A stretch of DNA of 22,008 nt from Pseudomonadota bacterium (GCA_023395465.1 JAEWZE010000154.1:1-22008), one strand, 5' to 3'. Shown: positions 1 through 8,037, counted from the stretch's first letter. Notes: generated by a model from the letters alone, not told the origin. Numbers and translations: made by a program.

Positions 1-77
1 ATTCCGAACTCGGAAGTGAAACGCTTACGCGCCGATGGTAGTGTGCAGCCGCATGCGAGAGTAGGTCATCGCCAGGG
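1..77 (+). rRNA. rrf: 5S ribosomal RNA, 3' part
   Basis: The first bases match the conserved second half of bacterial 5S rRNA: the ATTCCGAACTCGGAAGTGAAACG segment of loop B/helix III, the CGCCGATGGTAGTGTG helix, and the closing GAGAGTAGGTCATCGCCAGGG. The 5' part lies outside the window, so this is the distal end of an rrn operon. The exact 3' end is uncertain by a few bases. The terminator immediately downstream supports this being the last gene of the operon. Confidence 0.95.
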
Positions 78-87
78 TCTTTACCCC

Positions 88-121
88 AAAACCCCCAGCC
101 CGCAAGGCTGGGGGTTTTTTT
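88..121 (+). terminator. Rho-independent terminator of the rrn operon
   Basis: A perfect 13-bp stem (88-100 with 106-118, core CCCCCAGCC/GGCTGGGGG) closes a five-base loop CGCAA and runs into a T tract of seven (115-121). It lies about ten bases after the 5S rRNA, as expected for an intrinsic terminator ending an rRNA operon. It is the only hairpin in the window with a real U tract. Confidence 0.93.
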
Positions 122-223
122 ATGCCTGCCGATCGGGCGCGCCACGCGCCATTCGACTTCCGGCACTGCGGCAGTTCGCGACGCGTGTGGTAGCGTGCGG
201 CCACTTTGCAGATGGAAGCCGTC

Positions 224-2353
224 ATGGCGAGATTGACTATGAAATCCATTCCGATGTCCGCGGCGCTTGCGCTCGCGGTGGGCCTTGCCACGGGCCCGGT
301 ACATGCCAACGAGGAGGCAGCGGTGTCCGATCCGTACCAGTGGCTGGAAGGCGTCGAGGATCCGAAGGCGCTCGAGTGGGTCAAGGCCCAGAACGCGAAG
401 GCCGAAGCCGAACTGGCCGCCACGCCGGAGTTCAAGCAGCTGGAGGCGGACCTGCTCGCCATCTACGACTCGGACGACAAGATTCCCGGCGTCTACAAGC
501 AGGGCGAGTGGTACTACAACTTCTGGCGCGACAAGCAGAATCCGCGGGGCCTGTGGCGCCGCACCACGCTCGAGGAGTACCGCAAGCCCAGGCCGCAGTG
601 GGAGGTGCTGATCGACCTCGACGCGCTCAACAAGGCCGAGGGCGAGAACTGGGTCTGGCACGGCGCGGATTGCCTGCGTCCCGACTACAGCCGCTGCCTG
701 GTCGCGCTGTCGCGCGGTGGCGCCGATGCGGACGTGACGCGCGAGTTCGACCTGGACAACAAGGCCTGGGTGGAGGATGGCTTCTTCCGCGAGGAGGCCA
801 AGGGCGCGCTGGGCTGGATCGATCGCGACACGGTCTATGCCTATACCGACTTCGGCGCAGGTTCGATGACCGAATCCGGCTATCCGCGCATCGTCAAGGA
901 GTGGAAGCGCGGCACGCCGCTGGCATCGGCAGCGGTCGTTTACGAGGGCCGTGCGGACGACATGTACATCGCCGCCGTCCATGACCATACGCCTGGCTTC
1001 GAGCGCGACTTCGTCAGCCGCACGCTCGCGTTCTACAACGACGAGCTCTACCTGCGGAAGGCCGACGGCGAACTGGCCAGGATCGACGCGCCCAACTCGG
1101 CCAACAAGAGCGTGCACAAGCAGTGGCTGACGCTTGAGCTGCGCGAACCCTGGGAAGTCGGCGGCAGGACCTATCCGGCCGGTTCGCTGCTCGCGGCGAG
1201 GTTCGACGAGTTCATGGACGGCCAGCGTGATTTCGTGGTCCTGTTCGAGCCGACCCAGACCAGCTCGCTGGCCGGTTCGTCGTGGACCAGGAACCATCTG
1301 GTGCTCAACGTGCTGGAGGACGTGAAGAACCGGTTGACCGTACTGACGCCGGGCGAGGACGGCTGGTCGCGGCGCCCGCTGGGCGGCGTGCCCGAGTTCG
1401 GGACCATCGGCGCGAGCGCGGTGGACAGCGATGAATCCGATGCGTTGTGGCTCACCGTGACCGATTACCTCACCCCGACCACGCTGATGCTGGGCGACGC
1501 GGGCGAGGGTGCGGCGGCACCCGAAGTGCTCAAGACCATGCCGACCTTCTTCGATGCCTCCAGGCACGTGGTCGAGCAGCATTTCGCGACCTCGAAGGAT
1601 GGCACCCGCGTGCCCTACTTCCTGGTGCGACCGAAGGACCTGGTCTACGACGGCACGAATCCGACCCTGCTTTATGGCTACGGTGGTTTCGAGATCTCGC
1701 TGACGCCGGGCTATTCCGGCGGCGTGGGCAAGGGCTGGCTTGAGAAGGGCGGCGTCTACGCGGTGGCCAATATCCGCGGCGGCGGCGAATACGGCCCGCG
1801 CTGGCACCAGGCGGCGCTCAAGGCCAACCGGCACAAGGCCTACGAGGATTTCGCGGCCGTCGCGCAGGACATGATCGATCGCAAGATCACGTCGCCGCAG
1901 CACCTGGGCGTGCGCGGCGGCAGCAATGGCGGCCTGCTGACCGGCAACATGCTCACGCAGTACCCGGAGCTGTTCGGCGCGATCGTGATCCAGGTGCCGC
2001 TGCTGGACATGCAGCGCTACAACAAGCTGCTGGCAGGGGCCTCGTGGATGGCCGAGTATGGCAATCCCGACATCGCGGAAGAGTGGGAATACATCCGCAC
2101 CTTTTCGCCCTACCACCTGTTCGACCCGGCCAAGGACTACCCGGCAACCATCCTGCTGACCTCCACCCGCGACGACCGCGTGCATCCGGGCCATGCCCGC
2201 AAGATGTTCGCGAAGATGTCCGAAGCCGGCAAGGACGTGCGCTACTACGAGAACATCGAAGGCGGCCACGGTGGTGCGGCGGACAACCGCCAGGCCGCGC
2301 ACATGGACGCGCTGTACCTGAGTTTTCTCTGGCAGCAGCTCGGCCAGAAATGA
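224..2353 (+). CDS. Secreted prolyl oligopeptidase (S9A family)
   Basis: This serine peptidase should cleave short proline-containing peptides, probably in the periplasm. The 709-residue length fits the S9A family. An N-terminal signal peptide ends near VHA-N29. A family-typical DPYQWLEGVED segment follows, then a long beta-propeller region (about 70-430) and a C-terminal alpha/beta-hydrolase domain. The catalytic triad is visible: Ser567 in GGSNGG, Asp650 in RDDRV and His682 in GGHGG. The start at 224 is preferred because GGAAG lies five bases upstream. ATG 239, which gives a cleaner MKSIP signal peptide, is the main alternative, and TTG 206 and ATG 212 are also in frame. A TAGCGT -10-like hexamer is at 191-196. 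A second S9A peptidase follows after 66 bases, probably in the same transcript. The family call is firm; substrate specificity is inferred. Confidence 0.95.
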   Translation: MARLTMKSIPMSAALALAVGLATGPVHANEEAAVSDPYQWLEGVEDPKALEWVKAQNAKAEAELAATPEFKQLEADLLAIYDSDDKIPGVYKQGEWYYNFWRDKQNPRGLWRRTTLEEYRKPRPQWEVLIDLDALNKAEGENWVWHGADCLRPDYSRCLVALSRGGADADVTREFDLDNKAWVEDGFFREEAKGALGWIDRDTVYAYTDFGAGSMTESGYPRIVKEWKRGTPLASAAVVYEGRADDMYIAAVHDHTPGFERDFVSRTLAFYNDELYLRKADGELARIDAPNSANKSVHKQWLTLELREPWEVGGRTYPAGSLLAARFDEFMDGQRDFVVLFEPTQTSSLAGSSWTRNHLVLNVLEDVKNRLTVLTPGEDGWSRRPLGGVPEFGTIGASAVDSDESDALWLTVTDYLTPTTLMLGDAGEGAAAPEVLKTMPTFFDASRHVVEQHFATSKDGTRVPYFLVRPKDLVYDGTNPTLLYGYGGFEISLTPGYSGGVGKGWLEKGGVYAVANIRGGGEYGPRWHQAALKANRHKAYEDFAAVAQDMIDRKITSPQHLGVRGGSNGGLLTGNMLTQYPELFGAIVIQVPLLDMQRYNKLLAGASWMAEYGNPDIAEEWEYIRTFSPYHLFDPAKDYPATILLTSTRDDRVHPGHARKMFAKMSEAGKDVRYYENIEGGHGGAADNRQAAHMDALYLSFLWQQLGQK

Positions 2354-2359
2354 AATGGC

Positions 2360-2390
2360 GCCGCGTCCGGGCGTCCTGTCCGGATGCGGC
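2360..2390 (+). other. Intercistronic stem-loop between the two S9A peptidase genes
   Basis: GCCGCGTCCGG (2360-2370) pairs with CCGGATGCGGC (2380-2390) over 11 bp, including one G-U pair, around a nine-base loop. It starts just after the first peptidase stop codon. No T tract follows, so it could be a weak terminator, a processing site or an mRNA stabiliser rather than a strong terminator. It also disfavours translation starting at the in-frame ATG 2384, which would lie inside the hairpin. Confidence 0.5.
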
Positions 2391-2419
2391 ATCCCGTCCT
2401 GCCTCCAGCGGAATTCCCG

Positions 2420-4579
2420 ATGCGAACCGCCCTACTACTTGCGACCACGATCCTGATGACGCTTTCCAACACTTCCACGATGGCCGCCGATCCCACCCCG
2501 CCGGACGCGGAGAAGCGCCCGCATGTGGTGAAGGCGCCGCACGGCGCCGAGCGCCACGACGAGTACTACTGGCTGCGCGACGACAAGCGTGAGGACAGGG
2601 CGATGCTGGCCTACCTGCAGGCCGAGAACGCCTACGCCGACCAGGTGATGGCACCGCTCAAGCCGGTCGAGGACAGGCTCTACGACGAGATCGTCGGGCG
2701 CATCAAGCAGGACGACAGTTCGATCCCGGCACGCGAGCGTGGCTGGTGGTACTACGCCCGTTACGAAACGGGCAAGGACTACCCGATCCACGCGCGGCGC
2801 GCGGATGGCCCCGGTGTCGATGCCCTGTCGATCCAGCGTTCCAACGAGGCCGGTGATTTCGCCGGCGAGCAGGTCCTGCTCGACGTCAACGTCCTGGCCG
2901 AGGGCAAGGACTACTACTCGGTTGGCGCCTACGAGATCAGCCAGGACAACGCGGTGATGGCCTGGGCCGACGACACCAACGGCCGCCGCCAGTACACCTT
3001 CCGCTTCCGCAACCTGGCCACCGGTGAGGACTATCCCGAGCAGATCCGCGGCACCTCCGGCGACCTCGTGTTCGCCGACGACAACCGCACCGTGTTCTAC
3101 ATCGAGAACGATCCGGAAACCCTGCTGACCAAGCGGGTGAAGCGCCACGTCATCGGCACCGATCCTGCGACGGACACGGTGGTGTACGAGGAGGCCGACG
3201 ACAGCTTCTACATGGGCCTCGAACGCACCCGCGACGACCGCTACATTCTGATCGGCGTCAGCAGTACCGTCTCCGACGAACTGCGCTATGCGCCCGCGTC
3301 CGATCCGCGCGAGTTCACCGTGCTGGCCCCGCGCGAGCGCGAACTGGAATACAGCGCCGACCACCTGGGCGGGCGCTGGGTGATCCTGACCAACGCCGAC
3401 GGCGCCACGAACTTCAAGCTGGTGCAGGCGCCGAGCGGCTCGCGCTCGCGCGGGGACTGGCAGGACCTGGTCGCGCACGATGCGCAGGTCTTCCTCGAGA
3501 CCTTCGAACTGTTCGACGGCTTCATCGCGCTGGGCGAGCGTTCCGATGCGCTCGAACGCGTCCGCATCCTGCGCCAGGACGGCAGCGCCGAGTACGTGGA
3601 GGCCGACGAGCCCGCGTACTCGATGGGGCTGTCGGCCAACACCGAACCCGGCACCACGAAGCTGCGCTACACCTACACCTCGCTGACCACGCCGGCCACC
3701 ACCTACGAGCTCGACACCGCCAGCGGCGAGCGCATCGTGCTCAAGCAGCAGCCGGTGATCGGCTACGACCCGTCGCAGTACGCGACCGAACGCGTGTGGG
3801 CGACGGCGCGCGACGGCGAGAAGATCCCGGTGTCGCTGGTCTACCGCAAGGGCTTCCGCAAGGACGGCAGCGCGGCGATGCTGCAATACGCCTACGGCAG
3901 CTACGGCATGTCGATGGATCCGGGCTTCAGCGTGACCACGGTCAGCCTGCTCGACCGCGGCATGGTCTACGCGCTTGCGCACATCCGTGGCGGACAGGAG
4001 ATGGGCCGACGCTGGTACGAGGACGGCAAGCTGCTCAACAAGGTCAACACCTTCACCGACTTCATCGACGTCACCGATGCGCTCGTCGCGCAGGGTTATG
4101 CGGCGAAGGATCGGGTCGCGGCCTACGGCGGCAGCGCCGGCGGCCTGCTGATGGGGGCGATCTCGAACATGGCCCCGGACCGCTATCGCGTGATCCTCTC
4201 GCAGGTGCCCTTCGTCGACGTGGTGACGACGATGCTCGATCCGAGCATCCCGCTGACCACCAACGAGTACGACGAGTGGGGCAATCCGGAGGAAAGGAAG
4301 TTCTACGACTACATGGTCACCTACTCGCCGTACGACAACCTCTCCGCGCAGGCCTACCCTGCGATGTTCGTGGGCACCGGGCTGTGGGATTCGCAGGTGC
4401 AGTACTGGGAGCCGGCCAAGTACGTGGCGCGCCTGCGCGACCTCGACACCGGCAACGGGCCGATCGTGTTCCGCACCAACATGGAGGCCGGGCACGGCGG
4501 CAAGTCCGGGCGCTTCCGCCGCTTCCGCGAGCAGGCCGAGATGTACGCCTTCATGCTCGACCAGCTGGGCGTGAAGTAG
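2420..4579 (+). CDS. ptrB: Oligopeptidase B (S9A), with predicted signal peptide
   Basis: Oligopeptidase B cleaves short peptides after Arg or Lys. The protein has 719 residues from ATG 2420. This start is preferred over ATG 2384 because it begins directly with a Sec-type signal (MRTALLLATTILMT, small residues near A22-A23) and has a weak GCGGA motif upstream. The family hallmark HVVKAPHGAERHDEYYWLRDD is near residue 30 after processing, followed by the beta-propeller and hydrolase domains. The triad is Ser572 (GGSAGG), Asp657 (LWDSQV) and His692 (GHGGKSGR). The conserved stretches RGGQEMGRRWYEDGKLL and NTFTDF are typical of OpdB rather than prolyl oligopeptidase. E. coli PtrB is cytosolic, so the export signal is a notable difference. 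It is probably co-transcribed with the upstream peptidase. A strong hairpin follows the stop. Confidence 0.94.
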   Translation: MRTALLLATTILMTLSNTSTMAADPTPPDAEKRPHVVKAPHGAERHDEYYWLRDDKREDRAMLAYLQAENAYADQVMAPLKPVEDRLYDEIVGRIKQDDSSIPARERGWWYYARYETGKDYPIHARRADGPGVDALSIQRSNEAGDFAGEQVLLDVNVLAEGKDYYSVGAYEISQDNAVMAWADDTNGRRQYTFRFRNLATGEDYPEQIRGTSGDLVFADDNRTVFYIENDPETLLTKRVKRHVIGTDPATDTVVYEEADDSFYMGLERTRDDRYILIGVSSTVSDELRYAPASDPREFTVLAPRERELEYSADHLGGRWVILTNADGATNFKLVQAPSGSRSRGDWQDLVAHDAQVFLETFELFDGFIALGERSDALERVRILRQDGSAEYVEADEPAYSMGLSANTEPGTTKLRYTYTSLTTPATTYELDTASGERIVLKQQPVIGYDPSQYATERVWATARDGEKIPVSLVYRKGFRKDGSAAMLQYAYGSYGMSMDPGFSVTTVSLLDRGMVYALAHIRGGQEMGRRWYEDGKLLNKVNTFTDFIDVTDALVAQGYAAKDRVAAYGGSAGGLLMGAISNMAPDRYRVILSQVPFVDVVTTMLDPSIPLTTNEYDEWGNPEERKFYDYMVTYSPYDNLSAQAYPAMFVGTGLWDSQVQYWEPAKYVARLRDLDTGNGPIVFRTNMEAGHGGKSGRFRRFREQAEMYAFMLDQLGVK

Positions 4580-4592
4580 CCCAAAGGTCGTA

Positions 4593-4620
4593 CAGGAGGC
4601 CGCCCCCGGGCGGCCTCCTG
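4593..4620 (+). terminator. Strong hairpin after ptrB, probable terminator
   Basis: CAGGAGGCCGCCC (4593-4605) and GGGCGGCCTCCTG (4608-4620) form a perfect 13-bp inverted repeat with almost no loop; in RNA the innermost pairs would open. It lies 13 bases after the ptrB stop and before an independent promoter. There is no T tract, so intrinsic termination efficiency is uncertain. Confidence 0.55.
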
Positions 4621-4655
4621 CGTTGGCGCCGCCGCGCCCCGTCCGCGCGTCCCGA

Positions 4656-4661
4656 TATCAT
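4656..4661 (+). promoter_or_regulatory. -10-like element TATCAT, leaderless-type spacing
   Basis: TATCAT matches TATAAT at five of six positions and ends exactly six bases before ATG 4668. Transcription would therefore begin at or next to the A of the start codon. No Shine-Dalgarno sequence is present before the ATG, and no convincing -35 hexamer was seen. Confidence 0.45.
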
Positions 4662-4667
4662 GCGGAC

Positions 4668-5078
4668 ATGCGTCCGACACGCCGCTTCCGCTGGGCCTGG
4701 TGGCTGCTGGCCTATGCCAGCCTCGGCCTCGGGCTGCTGGGCATGTTCCTGCCGGGGCTGCCAACGGTGCCTTTCGTCCTGCTGTCGGCGTTCGCGGCGG
4801 CGCGCGGTTCCGAACGCCTGCATCGCAGGCTGCTGGAAGATCCGCGCTTCGGGCCGATGATCCGCGACTGGCAGGCCGGCGGCAGCGTCGCGCGGCGCGC
4901 CAAGTGGATGGCGACGTGGACCATGCTCGCCTCGACGCTGATCCTGCTCGCGCTGATGCTCCTGGGGGACGGTAGGCGCTGGTGGATGTTCGCGCTGCCG
5001 GTCGGCTGCATGGCGGTCGTGGCGGCCTGGCTCTGGTCGCGCCCGGAACCGGTTGCGCGGCGGGCGCGCGAACGCTGA
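4668..5078 (+). CDS. DUF454 (YbaN-like) inner membrane protein
   Basis: This is a 136-residue small membrane protein. After a basic N terminus (RPTRRFR) comes a hydrophobic block with the family signature LPGLPTVPFVLLSAFAAARGS (around residues 29-49). A cytoplasmic amphipathic part follows with DPRFGPMIRDWQAGG. Two more hydrophobic segments lie at about 80-98 and 103-122, with a basic C-terminal tail. DUF454/YbaN proteins are widespread, but their biochemical role is not established. ATG 4668 is chosen because it directly precedes the conserved N terminus and sits six bases after a -10-like hexamer. It has its own promoter region after the ptrB hairpin, so it is probably monocistronic. Confidence 0.88.
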   Translation: MRPTRRFRWAWWLLAYASLGLGLLGMFLPGLPTVPFVLLSAFAAARGSERLHRRLLEDPRFGPMIRDWQAGGSVARRAKWMATWTMLASTLILLALMLLGDGRRWWMFALPVGCMAVVAAWLWSRPEPVARRARER

Positions 5079-5130
5079 GCGGATCGCATCAGGCGGGGGA
5101 CCGGGACTCGTCCTGTCCGACGGGCCGGGC

Positions 5131-5136
5131 TACACT
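5131..5136 (+). promoter_or_regulatory. -10-like element TACACT, leaderless-type spacing
   Basis: TACACT fits TAnnnT and ends six bases before ATG 5143 of the lptM-like gene, which lacks a Shine-Dalgarno sequence. The mRNA for the lptM-dapF-DUF484 operon could start at the AUG. No clear -35 is visible. Confidence 0.42.
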
Positions 5137-5142
5137 GCCGGC

Positions 5143-5418
5143 ATGCGCAGATTCCCGATCCTCCTCGCGCCGCTGGCGCTGCTGTCTCTCGCCCTGACCC
5201 TCGCCGCCTGCGGCAACAAGGGCCCGCTGGTGCGCGCCTCCGAGGCCGCCGCGATGGAAGAAGAGGCGGCGGAGCTGGAGGCCGACGACGCGGCGACCGT
5301 GGACGACGACGCCGGCGAAGCACCGCCCGCGGAGGCGTTGCCCGAAGACCCGGTCGAAGACGCCGACGCGGACCCGGCCGTGGTGCCGCCGCCACCGGCG
5401 GATCCCGGCCACGGCTGA
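5143..5418 (+). CDS. lptM: LptM/YifL-type outer membrane lipoprotein with acidic tail
   Basis: This is a 91-residue lipoprotein. A hydrophobic signal leads to the lipobox LAAC, with the lipidated Cys23, immediately followed by GNKGPL. CGxKGPL is the signature of the small lipoprotein LptM (formerly YifL), which assists assembly of the LptD-LptE lipopolysaccharide translocon. The position directly before dapF is the same as in E. coli (yifL-dapF). The remaining roughly 60 residues are unlike the E. coli protein: Asp/Glu-rich and Ala-rich, then Pro-rich, with almost no basic residues. The stop lies four bases before the dapF GTG, suggesting translational coupling. Assignment to the family is firm; an LPS-assembly function here is inferred. 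Confidence 0.85.
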   Translation: MRRFPILLAPLALLSLALTLAACGNKGPLVRASEAAAMEEEAAELEADDAATVDDDAGEAPPAEALPEDPVEDADADPAVVPPPPADPGHG

Positions 5419-5422
5419 TCCG

Positions 5423-6304
5423 GTGGCCGCGAACGCCTCGCACGCGGTCCGCCGGGACAGGCCGGCGCAGCCGCTGCGTTTCAGCAAGATGCATGGCGCG
5501 GGCAACGATTTCGTCGTGCTCGACCTGCGCGACGGTGCCGCGCCGCCAGACCCGGAACTGTGCCGCGCCCTGGCCGACCGCCATACCGGCGTCGGCTGCG
5601 ACCAGATCCTGACCATCGGCCCGCCCGCCAGCCCCGGCGCGCTCGCCAGCTACCGCATCTGGAACTCGGACGGCTCGCCTTCCGCGCAGTGCGGCAATGG
5701 CGCGCGTTGCGTGGCGGCCTGGCTGGTGCGCGGGGGCGCGACGCAGGAGGCGCACTTCGTGCTCGACAGTCCGGCCGGCACCCATGCGGTCGAAGTGCTG
5801 GGCCAGGGGCGCTATCGCATCGCCATGGGTGTGCCGCGTTTCGAGCCGGGGCAGGTGCCCATGGCGGGAATCGCGCAGCAGCAGACCACGTATGAAGCCG
5901 CGCTCGCGGACATCGGACCGCTGCGCTTCGGCGCGGTGTCGATGGGCAATCCGCACGCAGTCATCGAGGTGGACGACGTGGATGCCGCCGCGGTGGCGCG
6001 GATCGGGCCTGCGCTGCAGGCTTCGCCGCTGTTTCCGTCGTCGGCCAACATCGGTTTCGCCCAGGTGCTCGACCGCGGCCGCATCCGCCTGCGGGTATAC
6101 GAACGCGGCGTCGGCGAAACGCTGGCCTGCGGCAGCGGCGCCTGTGCGGCCGTGGCCGTGCTGGTGCGCGCCGGCCGCGTGGATCGCGACGTGGTCGTGC
6201 TGCTGCCGGGCGGCGAGCTGCGCATCGCCTGGCCCGACGATGCCGTGCAGGTCGCGATGGCCGGGCCGGCGGCATTTGTCTTCGAAGGGGAATGGACCGG
6301 ATGA
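5423..6304 (+). CDS. dapF: Diaminopimelate epimerase
   Basis: DapF interconverts LL- and meso-diaminopimelate, giving the precursor of lysine and peptidoglycan in the cytoplasm. The protein has 293 residues. The conserved FSKMHGAGNDFVV block lies near residue 20. The two catalytic cysteines are visible: Cys90 in AQCGNGARC and Cys236 in LACGSGACAA. The GTG start at 5423 adds about 17 residues before the usual N terminus. It is the only standard start codon between the lptM stop and the conserved block, and it has no clear Shine-Dalgarno, so coupling to lptM translation is likely. The stop overlaps the next start (ATGA at 6301-6304). The neighbourhood lptM-dapF-DUF484-xerC is conserved in gammaproteobacteria. 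Confidence 0.97.
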   Translation: MAANASHAVRRDRPAQPLRFSKMHGAGNDFVVLDLRDGAAPPDPELCRALADRHTGVGCDQILTIGPPASPGALASYRIWNSDGSPSAQCGNGARCVAAWLVRGGATQEAHFVLDSPAGTHAVEVLGQGRYRIAMGVPRFEPGQVPMAGIAQQQTTYEAALADIGPLRFGAVSMGNPHAVIEVDDVDAAAVARIGPALQASPLFPSSANIGFAQVLDRGRIRLRVYERGVGETLACGSGACAAVAVLVRAGRVDRDVVVLLPGGELRIAWPDDAVQVAMAGPAAFVFEGEWTG

Positions 6305-6972
6305 GCAATACCGAAAAACTCGGCGCGCACGAAGTGGCGGCATGGCTGCGCCGCCAGCCCAGGTTCCTGCAGCAGTTCCCGGACCTGGCGCTGAGCCTGG
6401 TGGTGCCGCGCGAGGATGGCCCCGCGGCGTCGCTGGCCAGCTACCAGCTGGAAGTGTTGCGCGACAAGAACCGCGAACTCTCGCGTCGGCTGCACGACCT
6501 GTACGCCATCTCGCAGGAGAACGAACGGCTTGCCGTGCGCACCCACCAGCTCACGCTCGCGCTGATGCGCCAGCCCGATCGCGCCGGCGTGGTGAGTGCG
6601 ATGGCGGCGACGCTGGAAGAGGATTTCGCGGGCGACCTGGTCCGCGTCGTACTGTTCAAGCCGGTGCCGGGACTGGGCGAACAGCCCTGGCTGCAGGTGA
6701 TCGATCGCGATGCTGCCGTGCTGGTTCCGTTCGCCGACGCGCTCAAGCACGGCGAACCGCTGTGCGGGCGCCTGCATCCGGACAAGCAGGCACTGCTCTA
6801 CGGCGCGCGCATCGACGAGGTGCAGTCGAGCGCGCTGCTGGCGCTGGAAGGCTCGGGCCTGGTGGCGGTGGGCAGCGCCGATCCCAACCGGTTCTACCCC
6901 GGCATGGGCACCCTGTTCCTGCGCATGATGGGCGAGGCCTTCGAAGTGGCCCTGCGCAGGTTCGATGGCTGA
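6301..6972 (+). CDS. DUF484 family protein (GAF-like)
   Basis: This is a 223-residue cytoplasmic protein. The N terminus (EVAAWLRRQPRFLQQFPDL) is the DUF484 hallmark. It is followed by a helical, probably coiled-coil segment (about 40-80, LEVLRDKNRELSRRLHDL) and a GAF-like domain to the end. The biochemical role of DUF484 is not established. The start is ATG 6301, overlapping the dapF stop as ATGA, with AAGGGG ten bases upstream. The in-frame ATG 6292 would be only one base from that motif. It sits between dapF and xerC, as its homologue does in many gammaproteobacteria. Confidence 0.92.
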   Translation: MSNTEKLGAHEVAAWLRRQPRFLQQFPDLALSLVVPREDGPAASLASYQLEVLRDKNRELSRRLHDLYAISQENERLAVRTHQLTLALMRQPDRAGVVSAMAATLEEDFAGDLVRVVLFKPVPGLGEQPWLQVIDRDAAVLVPFADALKHGEPLCGRLHPDKQALLYGARIDEVQSSALLALEGSGLVAVGSADPNRFYPGMGTLFLRMMGEAFEVALRRFDG

Positions 6973-7056
6973 ACCGGCGGCAGCGCGGTTGCGCGCGGCG
7001 GCCGCGATCCGGCGTCGCCCGACCGCGTGGCGGCTGCCGGGGGTGGAGGGACTGCG

Positions 7057-7932
7057 ATGAGCGAAGTCCAGGCTTTCCTCGCCTACCTGCAGGTCGAGCG
7101 CCGGGTCTCGCCGCATACGCTGGACGGTTACCGTCGCGACCTTGCCGCGCTGTCGGCCTGGTCCGAAGGGCAGGCCGGCATCCTCGGGCTGGACGAAGCC
7201 GGGATCCGCGCCTTCATCGCGTCCGAGCATCGCCGCGGACTGTCGCCCAAGAGCCTGCAGCGCCGCCTGTCGGCGGTGCGCAGCTTCTACCGGTGGCTGC
7301 TCAAGCATGGCCGCATCGCGGCCAATCCCGCCAGCGGCGTGCGCGCGCCCAAGGCGCCGCGCAAGCTGCCGCAGGTGCTCGACGCCGACGAGGCCAAGGT
7401 CCTGGTCGAAGTGCCGACCGACGTGCCGCTCGGGCTGCGCGACCGCGCGATGCTGGAACTGTTCTATTCCTCGGGCCTGCGCCTGAGCGAACTGTGCGCG
7501 CTGCGCTGGCGCGACCTGCACCTGGACGAAGGCCTGGTGAACGTGGTGGGCAAGGGGGGCAAGGAGCGGATCGTGCCCGTGGGCTCGTTCGCGCGCGAGG
7601 CGCTGCGCGCGTGGCGCGCCGACAGCGGCGCGGCCGACGACGCCCCGGTGTTTCCCGGTCGCGGCGGCAAGCCGATCGGCGCGCGCGCGGTGCAGGTCCG
7701 GATGCGCCAGCTGGCCCAGCGCCAGGGCCTGTTCAAGCGCGTGCACCCGCATCTGCTGCGGCACACGTTCGCCAGCCACGTGCTCGAATCTTCGGGCGAC
7801 CTGCGCGGCGTGCAGGAACTGCTGGGGCACGCCGACATTTCGACCACCCAGATCTACACGCACCTGGATTTCGGGCACCTGGCGAAGGTCTACGACGCCG
7901 CCCATCCCCGCGCCAGGCGGCGCAAGGACTAG
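7057..7932 (+). CDS. xerC: Site-specific tyrosine recombinase XerC
   Basis: XerC works with XerD at dif sites to resolve chromosome dimers. At 291 residues it has the normal length. The N-terminal SAM-like domain (AFLAYLQVERRVSPHTLDGYRRDL) is followed by the catalytic domain. Catalytic residues visible by motif are Arg142 (SGLRLSEL), Lys166 (GKGGKERIVP), His232 and Arg235 (HPHLLRHTFA), His258 (LLGHADISTTQ) and the nucleophile Tyr267 (IYTH). The start has GGAGGG six bases upstream; the in-frame GTG 7027 is rejected. There is an 84-base gap after DUF484, but the order dapF-DUF484-xerC marks this as the housekeeping recombinase, not a mobile-element integrase. Confidence 0.96.
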   Translation: MSEVQAFLAYLQVERRVSPHTLDGYRRDLAALSAWSEGQAGILGLDEAGIRAFIASEHRRGLSPKSLQRRLSAVRSFYRWLLKHGRIAANPASGVRAPKAPRKLPQVLDADEAKVLVEVPTDVPLGLRDRAMLELFYSSGLRLSELCALRWRDLHLDEGLVNVVGKGGKERIVPVGSFAREALRAWRADSGAADDAPVFPGRGGKPIGARAVQVRMRQLAQRQGLFKRVHPHLLRHTFASHVLESSGDLRGVQELLGHADISTTQIYTHLDFGHLAKVYDAAHPRARRRKD

Positions 7933-7943
7933 GGCGCACGGCC

Positions 7944-7967
7944 CGGCGGGCCACGTTCGACCCGCCG
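7944..7967 (+). terminator. Hairpin after xerC, possible terminator
   Basis: CGGCGGG (7944-7950) pairs with CCCGCCG (7961-7967) around a ten-base loop, 11 bases after the xerC stop. Only a weak T-containing stretch follows (TTGCTGTTCC). It may separate the lptM-xerC cluster from the next gene. Confidence 0.35.
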
Positions 7968-7990
7968 CCATTGCTGTTCCTGCCGCGCAC

Positions 7991-8004
7991 TTGACCAGGA
8001 TCAC
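7991..8004 (+). promoter_or_regulatory. CRP/FNR-family binding site candidate
   Basis: TTGACCAGGATCAC resembles the FNR/Anr box TTGAT-N4-ATCAA, with TTGA and TCA conserved in the right register. It resembles the Clp/CRP box GTGA-N6-TCAC less well. Its centre (7997.5) lies 41.5 bases before 8039, the classical activator position for a transcript beginning at the ATG of the next gene. Which regulator binds, if any, cannot be told from sequence. Confidence 0.42.
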
Positions 8005-8025
8005 GGCGCATCGATCGCGCCTGGC

Positions 8026-8031
8026 TACCAT
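8026..8031 (+). promoter_or_regulatory. -10-like element TACCAT, leaderless-type spacing
   Basis: TACCAT (TAnnnT) ends six bases before ATG 8038, which has no Shine-Dalgarno sequence. It is also correctly placed downstream of the CRP/FNR-like box at 7991-8004. It could therefore be the -10 of an activator-dependent promoter without a -35. Confidence 0.42.
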
Positions 8032-8037
8032 GTGGCC

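Noticed and set aside
16..984. Plus-strand frame overlapping the 5S rRNA and the first peptidase
   Set aside because: It begins inside the 5S rRNA, reads through the terminator, and lies out of frame with the S9A peptidase.
2435..4495. Long minus-strand open frame (686 codons) opposite ptrB
   Set aside because: Its translation is rich in Val, Arg, His and Gly with no domain, and it mirrors the codon bias of the oligopeptidase B gene. Such antisense frames are typical of GC-rich genes.
7057..7932. The tyrosine recombinase as a sign of an integrated mobile element
   Set aside because: Gene order dapF-DUF484-xerC and the protein length identify it as chromosomal XerC. No attachment repeats, tRNA or cargo genes were seen nearby.
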